DNA from: an uncultured Collinsella sp.
GTDB taxonomy: Bacteria > Actinomycetota > Coriobacteriia > Coriobacteriales > Coriobacteriaceae
DNA length: 16,739 nucleotides
NCBI GenBank assembly: GCA_902465105.1
Contig: CABQLM010000046.1
Location: 1-16,739, forward strand
Direction of reading: 5' to 3'
Shown here piece by piece: positions 1 through 7,272 of this stretch. Each line of letters begins with the position of its first letter. Position 1 is the first letter of the stretch. The notes below the pieces were generated by a model. The model ran no database searches and had not been told where the DNA came from. It saw nothing but the letters and a program-made list of their open reading frames with translations. A program made the position numbers and the translations under genes.

Positions 1-161
1 GCAGCCCCACGTCATGCGGCGGGCCCATGGCAGGTTCCTGCGTTTTATTCAAAGCTTGCCGCTAAGGTGCGCCGAGCCTTTACAATAGGACAGTCCCAAG
101 GACGTATTCGATAGCTTCCGTGCAGCGCTCGCCCGCCGCGCGTGAAAGGATATATTGCCCC
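1..161. other. left-edge intergenic or 3' end of an unseen gene
   Basis: No complete gene is visible. On the plus strand, frame 1 is open from the edge to a TAG at 112-114 and frame 2 is open to a TAG at 86-88, so either could be the tail of an upstream gene. Neither gives a recognisable protein, and I cannot choose between them. The right part holds the probable promoter and ribosome-binding site of the glycosyltransferase gene. Confidence 0.3.
56..86 (+). promoter_or_regulatory. candidate promoter of the glycosyltransferase gene
   Basis: A -10-like TACAAT at 81-86 (5 of 6 consensus bases) lies 19 bp downstream of a -35-like TTGCCG at 56-61. The spacer is longer than the ideal 17 bp. Transcription from here would give a leader of about 70 nt before the ATG at 162. 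Confidence 0.35.
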
Positions 162-1181
162 ATGCCTTCAACCCTTCCCGCCCCCATCGATAAGCTCGCC
201 ATCGTTGTCGTTACGTACAAGCGCCAGGAGCTCTTGGCCAACCTGTTCGACTCTATGACCGAGCTCACGGCTGTGCCCTGGCGCATCGTGATCGTCGATA
301 ACGAGAATTCGCGCGAGACCGAAGCCATGTGTGCTGCGTTCAACGAGCGCTTGACCAACCTGTGGGGCATCGACACTGACCAGCCCGACACACAGGGTGG
401 CACCGACCGCGTTATCTATGCGCCTCAGCTCGAGAACGGCGGCGGCGCTGGCGGCTTTTCGGCAGGAACCAAACGTGCCTACGAGTTGGGTGCTCAATGG
501 TTCTGGGTCATGGATGACGATGTGCTCGTCATGCCCGAGGCCATTGAACTTCTCGCCAAATGGACCGATCGCTACGACGTTATCCAGGGATCGCGCCTGG
601 ACTTTGACGGCGGGGCCTTCTTTTGGCAATACCAGCTCATCCTTCCGCTCGGCATTCCCAACCCCGTCGCAAAATGGGATCTGGGACCCGAAGGCTACCG
701 CACCATGAACCAACTATGCTTTGAAGGCGGCCTGTTCTCGCGTCGCGTAGTCGATGTGATTGGCGTGCCCGATGCACGCTTCTTTATCTACGGCGACGAT
801 GCCTGCTATGGCTACGTGGCGAGCCAGCACTTCCCCGCCGTCGTGGTAGCCGACGTAGTGCTCAAGCGCGCCCGCGCCGTCTCTAACTGGGATATCGCCG
901 GTAAACGCCAGCTCAATTCCACCAGCGACACCAACCGCTACTACATCATGCGTAATCGAGGCTACCTTGCACGTTACATGCAACTTTATGGCGACTACAA
1001 CCCGGTACTGTTCCGTTTGGGCAACATCGCAACGTTCTGCAAGGAATTCATTCGCCTGGCAGCGGTCGACAAGTGCTTTAAGACCGGCATTCCGGCGCTG
1101 CGCCGCGGCATGAAGGACGCCCGCAAGATCATCAAGGATCCCATGTGGAAGCCCATGCCTCCCATGAAGGACAACGCTTAG
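162..1181 (+). CDS. family 2 glycosyltransferase, galactofuranosyl/rhamnosyl-transferase type
   Basis: A 339-residue GT-A fold glycosyltransferase that probably moves a sugar from a nucleotide donor onto a cell-surface glycan or lipid-linked intermediate on the cytoplasmic side of the membrane. Visible features are the Rossmann-like start KLAIVVVTYKR (11-21), IVIVDNENS (42-50), the NGGGAGGF loop (92-99) typical of GlfT-like enzymes, the metal-binding triple Asp in WVMDDDV (116-121), and a second acidic motif FIYGDDACYGY (208-218), where the catalytic base usually lies. There is no transmembrane segment. I chose the ATG at 162 because GAAAGGA at 144-150 precedes it by 11 nt; the same frame is open to a GTG at 120 without a ribosome site. 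The acceptor and exact sugar cannot be read from the sequence. The gene stands alone in this window and converges with the minus-strand gene downstream. Confidence 0.85.
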   Translation: MPSTLPAPIDKLAIVVVTYKRQELLANLFDSMTELTAVPWRIVIVDNENSRETEAMCAAFNERLTNLWGIDTDQPDTQGGTDRVIYAPQLENGGGAGGFSAGTKRAYELGAQWFWVMDDDVLVMPEAIELLAKWTDRYDVIQGSRLDFDGGAFFWQYQLILPLGIPNPVAKWDLGPEGYRTMNQLCFEGGLFSRRVVDVIGVPDARFFIYGDDACYGYVASQHFPAVVVADVVLKRARAVSNWDIAGKRQLNSTSDTNRYYIMRNRGYLARYMQLYGDYNPVLFRLGNIATFCKEFIRLAAVDKCFKTGIPALRRGMKDARKIIKDPMWKPMPPMKDNA

Positions 1182-1240
1182 CGAAACAACAGCCCAAAGG
1201 GGCAGGGTTATAAGCCCCCGTCTCCACAACCTTAACGAAT

Positions 1241-1274
1241 CAAAACGGGACCCGATGCAATCGCACCGGGCCCC
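1241..1274 (-). terminator. rho-independent terminator of the surface protein gene
   Basis: Arms at 1247-1258 and 1263-1274 pair through 12 positions with two mismatches around a 4-nt loop. Read on the minus strand, the hairpin is followed by GTTTTGATT, a U-rich tract. It lies 35 bp past the stop codon at 1309. It may also slow plus-strand transcription coming from the glycosyltransferase, but that side has no U tract. Confidence 0.7.
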
Positions 1275-1308
1275 GCCTGCAATCCATTGCTCTACACGCG
1301 ACTAAAGC

Positions 1309-2976
1309 CTACTCCTCCGAGGCGTCTTCCCCAGCAGCTTTATTCTGACGGTCGAGCTTATGTTTGCCGCTCACAATAGATGTGGCGCCCAGTGTGGCCA
1401 AGCTTGCGCTGGCAAGGCTCGCCATCACAATGAGGTCACCCGTCTTGGGCATGTTGCCCGTTGCCGCCTTTGCCGTGGTGGACGAAGTGGCCGCAGTCGT
1501 TGCGGCGCCGCCCTTGTCCACGTCCTTCTTTGCATTGGGCTCAGAGCTGACATCGGGCTTGCCCGCGGCGGCATCGGTCGAATCGCTAGCAGCATCATCG
1601 GCCTTTCCCGCCGAGCCCTGATCTGCACTGCCATTCTTGGAAGATGCTCCGTTGGTAATGCCGGCCGTCAGGGACGACCCGAGCATGGAGCCCAGTTGCT
1701 CGCTTGCAGAGGGCTTATTGTCAGTAGACGAGCCATCGGAATCGGGGATCTTGTTCGAGCTGTCCTCAGATACGTCCGTGCCAGAGCCCTCGGACGAACC
1801 GTTGTCGGAAGTATCGGATCCAGAGCCCGTACTAGAATCGGTCGAGGAATCGGCCGGACCAGGAGTGGTTCCAGTGCCAGCGGAGCCATTCGCGGCACCT
1901 ATGTTATCGGAGGACGACGAATCGCCCGCTGCGGAACCACCAGAAGCATTCGCGCCGCTGTTGGCGCTATCGCCGCCGGCGTCAGTCGAGGGTGCGTCGG
2001 TCTTATCATTATCGTCTACGCCGTCCGTATCGGGCTTCGGAGCAACAGGGGCAGCGGGGGCAGGGCTCGGCTCGGGTGCCGGTTCGGTCGGCGCGGGCTT
2101 CGTCGGAGTAGCCGCGGCCGCCTCGTCCTCGGCAATATAGACCAAGCAGTCCTTAAGCTCGTTCTTATAACGATTCTTCCAGCCCTCGTGATACTTAGGC
2201 TGATTCGAATACTTCTTTGCGACGTTATTGACCACGCTTTTGGAAAGCGCCGTCACAAACTCGCGGTCGGACATGCCGTTAGAAAGGTTTGCCCACGTAA
2301 AGAAGTCCTGGCAGCCAAGGGTACCGCACATATTGGTAATGCTCCACACCATTCCCTTGACGCAGTCGGCACGACCGGAAATGTCGATACCCAAAGCGTT
2401 TTTGAGCCACGCCTCGGTTACCGCATAATACGAGTTGTATGCATACGCATCCTGAAGCGCCGAGAACTCAGCCGGGTCGGTGTTATACGCGCCAAGGAAG
2501 GCCTGCTGGGCAATACGGCCGAGCTCGGTGAGCTGACCGTTCGCGTACATGGGATTGTTTGCATTGGAAATATCGCCGGCGCGATCAATCGCAGGCTTGA
2601 GCATGCTGTATTTAGCAGAATCGTAGTTGTAGACCTGCTTCATAAACGGAATGAGCGAATAGCGGCGATCGAACTGGTAGTAACCAAGCGCGTTATAGCC
2701 ATCACCATACGAGAAGCCCTGGTTGTACTTGCCATGGCTCTCGTACTTGGTAAAGTACTTCATTTCGTTGGAAACGTTGACAAACGAGACGCCCTGGACC
2801 GACCTCAGCACGCCCGAGAAGGACTGCTGGGTATAGAGACCCTTGTCGATATCGGTGGCATCCGAGGCAACACCGGGTGTGGTCTCCTCGGCAACGGCAC
2901 AAGCGGGTGCGGCGACGGCGCTAATCGAAAGCGCAAGCGTCAGCCCCGCGACAATTGCAGAATGCTTGGGCTGCAT
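1309..2976 (-). CDS. secreted sortase-anchored protein with lysozyme-like N-terminal domain
   Basis: A 555-residue exported protein. It begins with a signal peptide (residues 1 to about 29: KH, a hydrophobic core, then ACAVA before EE). Residues about 65-285 form a globular domain with KYES (77-80), SYGDGYNALGYYQF (89-102) and four Cys (205, 217, 222, 277). The E-x-x-SYG-x-YQ pattern resembles the lysozyme-like C-terminal domain of VgrG-related proteins, so peptidoglycan cleavage with Glu79 as acid is a reasonable guess, not shown. About residues 286-500 are a low-complexity Pro/Ala/Glu then Ser/Gly/Asp/Thr linker suited to crossing the wall. The C-terminus has an LPxTG-like MPKTG (509-513), a hydrophobic helix and KHK. 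I chose the ATG at 2976 because GGGAGGA precedes it closely; the frame is open upstream to 3066 but without a ribosome site. Confidence 0.75.
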   Translation of the reverse strand: MQPKHSAIVAGLTLALSISAVAAPACAVAEETTPGVASDATDIDKGLYTQQSFSGVLRSVQGVSFVNVSNEMKYFTKYESHGKYNQGFSYGDGYNALGYYQFDRRYSLIPFMKQVYNYDSAKYSMLKPAIDRAGDISNANNPMYANGQLTELGRIAQQAFLGAYNTDPAEFSALQDAYAYNSYYAVTEAWLKNALGIDISGRADCVKGMVWSITNMCGTLGCQDFFTWANLSNGMSDREFVTALSKSVVNNVAKKYSNQPKYHEGWKNRYKNELKDCLVYIAEDEAAAATPTKPAPTEPAPEPSPAPAAPVAPKPDTDGVDDNDKTDAPSTDAGGDSANSGANASGGSAAGDSSSSDNIGAANGSAGTGTTPGPADSSTDSSTGSGSDTSDNGSSEGSGTDVSEDSSNKIPDSDGSSTDNKPSASEQLGSMLGSSLTAGITNGASSKNGSADQGSAGKADDAASDSTDAAAGKPDVSSEPNAKKDVDKGGAATTAATSSTTAKAATGNMPKTGDLIVMASLASASLATLGATSIVSGKHKLDRQNKAAGEDASEE

Positions 2977-3030
2977 ATAGATCCTCCCTGCAATAGTGTA
3001 GTAAAAGTGCAGTTTGCAAAGATGGTATTT

Positions 3031-3059
3031 AGTATCGCAGCTCGACCGTTGTTGCACAA
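3031..3059 (-). promoter_or_regulatory. candidate promoter of the surface protein gene
   Basis: Read on the minus strand, a -35-like TTGTGC (3054-3059) and a -10-like GATACT (3031-3036) are separated by 17 bp. The leader would be about 48 nt. The match to consensus is moderate (3 of 6 and 4 of 6). Confidence 0.4.
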
Positions 3060-3063
3060 CAAC
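3048..3063. promoter_or_regulatory. possible operator dyad GTTGTTG-CA-CAACAAC
   Basis: A 16-bp inverted repeat with perfect 7-bp arms and a 2-bp centre covers the -35 box of the surface protein promoter. A further GTTGTTG half (minus strand) lies about 20 bp upstream near 3077-3083. The position suggests a repressor or activator site. No regulator can be named. Confidence 0.4.
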
Positions 3064-3119
3064 CACCCGGTAAACGGCAACAACTCTCCGCGAATCTCGA
3101 ATATTGCCGGCAGCCCGCT

Positions 3120-3551
3120 TTAGAGCTTGATATCAAAGTTGATCTCGGGGACGGTGGCCAGGTCGGCAAGGGTCACCCCGTCGACGTACTTTTCGATCAC
3201 GTCGTCCAGCCCACGCCAAAACTTAACAGTCGAGCACAGGTCGCTGCGGGTACAGCTGTTGTCGATGCCATCGCACGCCACCGGTGCCGTGCTGCCCTCG
3301 ACGGCACGCAGGATATCGCCGGCACGCACCTCGGCCGGGTCCTTAGCCATCATGTAGCCGCCGCCCTTGCCGCGCACGCTCTTGAGCAAACCCGCCTTCA
3401 TAAGCGGACGAACCAACTGCTCCAAATACTTTTGCGAGATACGCTCGCGGTCGGCGACCTCGCGCAAGGCGATCTTGCCCTCAGCGTCACCCAACGCCGC
3501 GATATAGATCATCAGCCGGAGGGCATAGCGGCCCTTAGAGGAAATGAGCAT
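3120..3551 (-). CDS. Rrf2-family transcriptional regulator, probable Fe-S sensor of the suf operon
   Basis: A 143-residue Rrf2/IscR-type winged-helix regulator. It shows the family opening MLISSKGRYALRLM, a helix-turn-helix at about 27-50 (LREVADRERISQKYLEQLV), the wing SVRGKGGGYMMAK (58-70) and three Cys at 93, 100 and 106. In IscR three Cys with 5-residue gaps bind a [2Fe-2S] cluster; here the gaps are 6 and 5, and the His ligand that follows the third Cys in IscR is absent (Cys-Ser-Thr-Val). The ATG at 3551 is preceded by GGGAGGGTAGGT; an upstream in-frame start at 3572 has none. It is divergent from sufC with 224 bp between, so control of suf and of itself is the likely job. A dyad over the suf -35 box and a large repeat palindrome lie in that gap. 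Confidence 0.9.
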   Translation of the reverse strand: MLISSKGRYALRLMIYIAALGDAEGKIALREVADRERISQKYLEQLVRPLMKAGLLKSVRGKGGGYMMAKDPAEVRAGDILRAVEGSTAPVACDGIDNSCTRSDLCSTVKFWRGLDDVIEKYVDGVTLADLATVPEINFDIKL

Positions 3552-3571
3552 ACCTACCCTCCCATCGCACA

Positions 3572-3647
3572 TGGGACAAAGTCATCAGTAGTGTTTGTCC
3601 CAAATCATAAGATATGTGGGACAAACACTACTGATGACTTTGTCCCA
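3572..3647. repeat. head-to-head pair of 29-bp REP-like repeat units
   Basis: Unit 1 is at 3573-3601 and unit 2, its exact reverse complement, is at 3618-3646, with a 16-bp centre. Each unit is itself a hairpin: stem GGGACAAA/TTTGTCCC (8 bp, 9 with the flanking T/A) around a 13-nt loop containing ATCAGTAGT. As a whole it is a 31-bp perfect inverted repeat. The same unit recurs at 9041-9069, partly at 9016-9031, and degenerate at 10188-10216. The minus-strand centre contains TATGAT, a good -10 hexamer, which could start the rrf2 transcript inside the repeat. Confidence 0.95.
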
Positions 3648-3667
3648 GATTAGAAAAGTCGAGTGGA

Positions 3668-3691
3668 TTAGTCGGGTTATCCCTTGACTAA
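3668..3691. promoter_or_regulatory. candidate Rrf2 operator dyad upstream of sufC
   Basis: Outer arms TTAGTC (3668-3673) and GACTAA (3686-3691) are exact complements, and between them GGG (3674-3676) pairs with CCC (3681-3683). The dyad overlaps the -35 box at 3684-3689. Its size and place fit a homodimeric repressor such as the divergent Rrf2 protein. This is inferred from position and symmetry only. Confidence 0.45.
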
Positions 3692-3711
3692 AACCGAACC
3701 CATAGTAACTT
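3684..3711 (+). promoter_or_regulatory. candidate suf operon promoter
   Basis: TTGACT at 3684-3689 (5 of 6) is followed after 16 bp by TAACTT at 3706-3711, which keeps the three most conserved -10 positions. Transcription would start near 3718, giving a leader of about 58 nt that contains two direct GTACACC copies (3738-3744 and 3750-3756). The sufC ribosome site GAGAGGG is at about 3764-3770. Confidence 0.45.
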
Positions 3712-3775
3712 TATTCCGAGAAGATTCCTAGGGTTTAGTACACCTATGAGTACACCATAAACAGAGAGGGACAGC

Positions 3776-4576
3776 ATGAGCGCAAATCCGCTGCTTTCCA
3801 TCGAGGGTCTAACCGCCTCCGTGGACGAGAAGACCATCCTCCACAACGTCAACCTCAACGTCGCCGCCGGCGAGACCCACGTGCTGATGGGCCCCAACGG
3901 CGCCGGCAAGTCCACCCTCGGCCACCTGGTCATGGGCGACCCCGTCTACACCGTGCAGGACGGCCGCATCGTCTTTGACGGCCAGGACATCACAGAGCTC
4001 ACCACCGATAAGCGCTCGCGTGCCGGCCTGTTCCTGAGCTTCCAGGCCCCGGTCGAGATCCCGGGCGTGCCGCTGTCGAGCTTTTTGCGCGCCAGCATCG
4101 CCGGACGCCCCGGCCTGGAGATGAAGGGCAAGGAGTTCCGCCGTCGCGTCAAGGAGCTCGCGGCCGAGCTCAACATGGACACCGCCTATCTCAACCGTGA
4201 GCTGGGCGTAGGCTTCTCGGGCGGCGAGAAGAAGAAGGTCGAGATGCTCCAGCTCCTACTGCTGCAGCCCAAGCTCGCCATACTCGACGAGACCGACTCC
4301 GGTCTGGACGTCGACGCGCTTTCCACCGTCAGCCACGGCATGGACGCGTACCGCAAGAGCTGCGACGGCTCCATGCTCATCATCACGCACAACACGCGCA
4401 TCCTGGAGCACCTGGATGTCGACCGCGTCCACGTTATGGTCAAGGGCCACATCGTGCGCGAGGACGACGCCTCGCTGATCCCCTGGATCGACAAGAACGG
4501 CTTTGAGACCTTCGAGCGCGAAGCCGCCGAGCAGCGCGCTCAGGCCGAGGCTGCCGCTGCCGAGCAGCAGGCGTAA
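3776..4576 (+). CDS. sufC: SufC, ATPase of the SufBCD Fe-S scaffold complex
   Basis: A 266-residue ABC-type ATPase that, in the cytosol, powers the conformational change of SufBCD during Fe-S cluster assembly. It has Walker A GPNGAGKST (39-47), the Q-loop region SFQAP (88-92), the signature FSGGEKKK (147-154), Walker B ending LAILDETDSGLD (167-178) with catalytic Glu172, and the switch His205. The GEKKK form of the signature and the DETDSGLD motif are hallmarks of SufC rather than of transporters, and there is no membrane partner nearby. The last 20 or so residues are an Ala/Gln/Glu-rich tail beyond the usual SufC end. It is the first gene of the operon, with GAGAGGG five bases before the ATG, and is followed after 12 nt by sufB. 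Confidence 0.97.
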   Translation: MSANPLLSIEGLTASVDEKTILHNVNLNVAAGETHVLMGPNGAGKSTLGHLVMGDPVYTVQDGRIVFDGQDITELTTDKRSRAGLFLSFQAPVEIPGVPLSSFLRASIAGRPGLEMKGKEFRRRVKELAAELNMDTAYLNRELGVGFSGGEKKKVEMLQLLLLQPKLAILDETDSGLDVDALSTVSHGMDAYRKSCDGSMLIITHNTRILEHLDVDRVHVMVKGHIVREDDASLIPWIDKNGFETFEREAAEQRAQAEAAAAEQQA

Positions 4577-4588
4577 AGGGGCGACGCA

Positions 4589-6001
4589 ATGACCAAGAAC
4601 CGCACCGAGGTCGCGGACATCGACCGCAGCCTCTACGATTTCACCTATGGCGAGGAGGGATTCGAGCGCCTCGACGCCGGCATCACGCCCGACATCGTGC
4701 GCGAGATCAGCGCCAAGAAGGACGAGCCGCAGTGGATGCTCGACCTGCGCCTCAAGTCCCTCGAGATCTTCAATCGTTTTCCCGATCCGACGTGGGGCCC
4801 CTCCATCGAGGGCCTGGACATGGACAACATCGTCACCTACGTCAAGCCCAACACCGACCAAAAGCACGACTGGGAGTCGGTGCCCGACGACATCAAGAAC
4901 ACCTTTGAGCGCCTGGGCATCCCCGAGGCCGAGCGCAGCTACCTGGCGGGCGTCGGCGCGCAGTACGACTCCGAGCTGGTCTACCACAACATGCAGGACA
5001 CCGCATCCAAGATGGGTATCGTCTACTCCGGCATCGAGGAGGCCCTGCACGATCCGCAGTGGGAGCCGCTCATCCACGAGAAGTTTATGACGCTCATCCC
5101 GCCCACCGACCACAAGTTTGCAGCCCTGCACGGCGCCGTGTGGTCGGGCGGCTCGTTTGTCTACGTGCCCAAGGGCACCAAGCTCGATTTTCCGCTGCAG
5201 AGCTACTTCCGCCTCAACGCCAAGGGCGCTGGCCAGTTTGAGCACACGCTCATCATTGTCGAGGACGATGCCGACCTGCACTTTATCGAGGGCTGCTCCG
5301 CGCCCAAGTACAACGTGGCCAACCTCCACGCCGGCGCTGTGGAGCTCTTTGTGGGCAAGCGTGCGCACCTGCGCTACTCGACCATCGAGAACTGGTCCAA
5401 GAACATGTACAACCTCAACACCAAGCGTGCACGCGTGGACGAGGACGGCGAAATCGAATGGATCAGCGGCTCCTTCGGCAGCCACGTGGGCTACCTCTAC
5501 CCCATGAGCGTGCTCAACGGGCGCCGCGCCCGCTCGAGCTTTACCGGCATCACCTTTGCCGGCGCCGGCCAGAACCTCGATACCGGCTGCAAGGTCGTGC
5601 TCAACGCACCCGATACCTCGGCAACCGTCGAGACCAAGGGCATCTCCAAGAGCGGCGGCATCCAGACCTTCCGCAGTTCCATCGTGGCCACGCCCAAGGC
5701 CGAGGGCTCCAAGGCAACCGTAAGCTGCCAGTCGCTGATGCTCGACGACCAAAGCCGCTCCGACACCATCCCCGCCATGGATATCCGCGCCAAGAACGTC
5801 GATATCGGCCACGAGGCCACCATCGGGCGCATCGGCGACGATAAGGTGTTCTACCTGATGAGCCGCGGTATCTCGGAAGAAGAGGCCCGCACCATGATCG
5901 TTAACGGCTTTGCCAACCCGGTCTCCAAGGAGCTGCCGCTTGAGTACGCCGTCGAGATGAACAACCTGATCAAGCTCGAGATGGAAGGAGCGATCGGATA
6001 A
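4589..6001 (+). CDS. sufB: SufB, Fe-S cluster scaffold subunit
   Basis: A 470-residue SufB, the subunit of the SufBCD complex on which the cluster forms. By spacing to the E. coli protein, Cys380 matches essential Cys405, and His408-Glu409 in GHEATIGRIGDDK match the His433-Glu434 pair; Cys236 in FIEGCSAP matches Cys254. The family end RGISEEEARTMIVNGF (426-441) is intact and the length is normal. The start ATG at 4589 has AAAGGGG eight bases upstream, just after the sufC stop. The stop TAA at 5999-6001 shares its last A with the sufD start, so translation of SufB and SufD is probably coupled, which suits a complex that needs both. Confidence 0.97.
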   Translation: MTKNRTEVADIDRSLYDFTYGEEGFERLDAGITPDIVREISAKKDEPQWMLDLRLKSLEIFNRFPDPTWGPSIEGLDMDNIVTYVKPNTDQKHDWESVPDDIKNTFERLGIPEAERSYLAGVGAQYDSELVYHNMQDTASKMGIVYSGIEEALHDPQWEPLIHEKFMTLIPPTDHKFAALHGAVWSGGSFVYVPKGTKLDFPLQSYFRLNAKGAGQFEHTLIIVEDDADLHFIEGCSAPKYNVANLHAGAVELFVGKRAHLRYSTIENWSKNMYNLNTKRARVDEDGEIEWISGSFGSHVGYLYPMSVLNGRRARSSFTGITFAGAGQNLDTGCKVVLNAPDTSATVETKGISKSGGIQTFRSSIVATPKAEGSKATVSCQSLMLDDQSRSDTIPAMDIRAKNVDIGHEATIGRIGDDKVFYLMSRGISEEEARTMIVNGFANPVSKELPLEYAVEMNNLIKLEMEGAIG

Positions 6002-7272
6002 TGAAACAGACCACGAACACCGCTGCTACCACACTTGAGCAGGTCAACGCTATGCCGGCCGCCACTTGGGGTTGGCTCAAGATGAACCAGACCAAGCTCG
6101 AGCTTTCGGACGAGCTTGCCGCAGCTCCCGCCGAGGCCGTTGAGGTCGAGGGCCTGGACGAGCAGTTCTCCGGCGCTGCCGACGCCTTCGATACCGCCAT
6201 GGACGCCATGGCCGAGCGCTTCCCCGAGCGCCGCGCCTCCGCCCCCGGCGACGCCGCCGATCGTGCCCGCATCACGCCCAACACCGAACTCGACGTGCCC
6301 GCCACCTCCGTCTATCAGGCCGGCGCCATCAAACTCGAGGAGGAGCTCTCCCCCGCTGAGGCCTTCGAGACCGGCATGGGCGAGGCTGCCTACACCTACC
6401 TGGCCGACCACGCCACCAAGCGCATCGTCATCGACGTGCCCGCATATCAGCACGCCACGGTCACTGTGCGCGTGAGCGGCGTCGACGCCGCCACGGCCAT
6501 CGCCGCCATCGATGTCGTTGCCCGTCCGCAGGCAACACTCGACCTCGCTCTTGCCCTGGACTCCCCCGTTGGCGGCGAGGGCGTCGTTGGTTCCGTGCTG
6601 CGCGTGTGCGCCCACGAGTACGCCACTGTCAACGTGACCTGCACGCAGACGCTCGACGACAGCTGGATCGCACTCGACGACACCGGCCTGTTCCTAGACG
6701 AGGGCGCGCGCGTCAACGTGCAGCACACCGTTCTGGGTGCCGGCGCCAGTGCCACCGGCCTTGCTGGCGACCTGCTGGGCGATACCGCCAAGGTGACGAT
6801 CGATACCGATTACCTGGGCGCCCGAGAGCAGGTGCGCGACTTTAACTACGAGCTGCGCCACCGCGGTCGCAAGACCGAGTGCGTGATCGACGCCAACGGC
6901 GTGCTGACCGGCACGTCCAAGAAGGTCTACCGCGGCACCATCGACCTCGTGCACGGCTGCAAGGGCGCCGTCGGCACCGAGCGCGAAACCGTGCTGCTGG
7001 CCAACAAGGGCGTCGACAACAAGACCGTCCCCGTCATCCTGTGCGACGAGGACGACGTCGCCGGCAACCACGGCGCCACCATCGGTCACGTCCGCGACGA
7101 GCAGCTGTTCTACCTCGCCTGCCGCGGCCTTAACCAAAATGCCGCCGAGAACCTGTTCATCCGCGCCAAGCTGGAGGACGCCGCGCTTTCTGCCGCCGAC
7201 GAGCGCATCCGTGCCGCCGTCGTCCGCTTGGGCAACAACCTGATCGATAACTTTGAAGAGGAGCTCGCATGA
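6001..7272 (+). CDS. sufD: SufD, partner subunit of SufB
   Basis: A 423-residue SufD that pairs with SufB and SufC to form the scaffold and is needed for iron entry. The beta-helix core is at about 140-350. The conserved C-terminal motif reads NHGATIGHVRDEQLFYLACRGL (split: NHGAT 356-360, then the DEQLFYL element). His357 matches E. coli His360, but the position of E. coli Cys358 is Gly355 here. The first 100 residues are Ala-rich and weakly conserved, as is usual. The start overlaps the sufB stop by 1 nt and the stop overlaps the sufS start (ATGA at 7269-7272). SufD rather than a second SufB is supported by the lack of the SufB Cys/His-Glu set. Confidence 0.94.
   Translation: MKQTTNTAATTLEQVNAMPAATWGWLKMNQTKLELSDELAAAPAEAVEVEGLDEQFSGAADAFDTAMDAMAERFPERRASAPGDAADRARITPNTELDVPATSVYQAGAIKLEEELSPAEAFETGMGEAAYTYLADHATKRIVIDVPAYQHATVTVRVSGVDAATAIAAIDVVARPQATLDLALALDSPVGGEGVVGSVLRVCAHEYATVNVTCTQTLDDSWIALDDTGLFLDEGARVNVQHTVLGAGASATGLAGDLLGDTAKVTIDTDYLGAREQVRDFNYELRHRGRKTECVIDANGVLTGTSKKVYRGTIDLVHGCKGAVGTERETVLLANKGVDNKTVPVILCDEDDVAGNHGATIGHVRDEQLFYLACRGLNQNAAENLFIRAKLEDAALSAADERIRAAVVRLGNNLIDNFEEELA

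Noticed and set aside
1198..1217. Hairpin GGGGC/GCCCC as terminator for the glycosyltransferase
   Set aside because: The stem is only 5 bp with a 10-nt loop and no T run follows.
1360..3123. 587-codon open frame on the plus strand
   Set aside because: Antisense to the surface protein; Arg/Ile/Gly-rich with no domain, whereas the minus-strand frame has signal peptide, domain and sorting signal.
4256..5812. 518-codon open frame on the minus strand
   Set aside because: Antisense shadow of sufC and sufB, which have all catalytic motifs.
5851..6615. 254-codon open frame on the minus strand
   Set aside because: Antisense across the sufB-sufD junction, low-complexity His/Gly composition.
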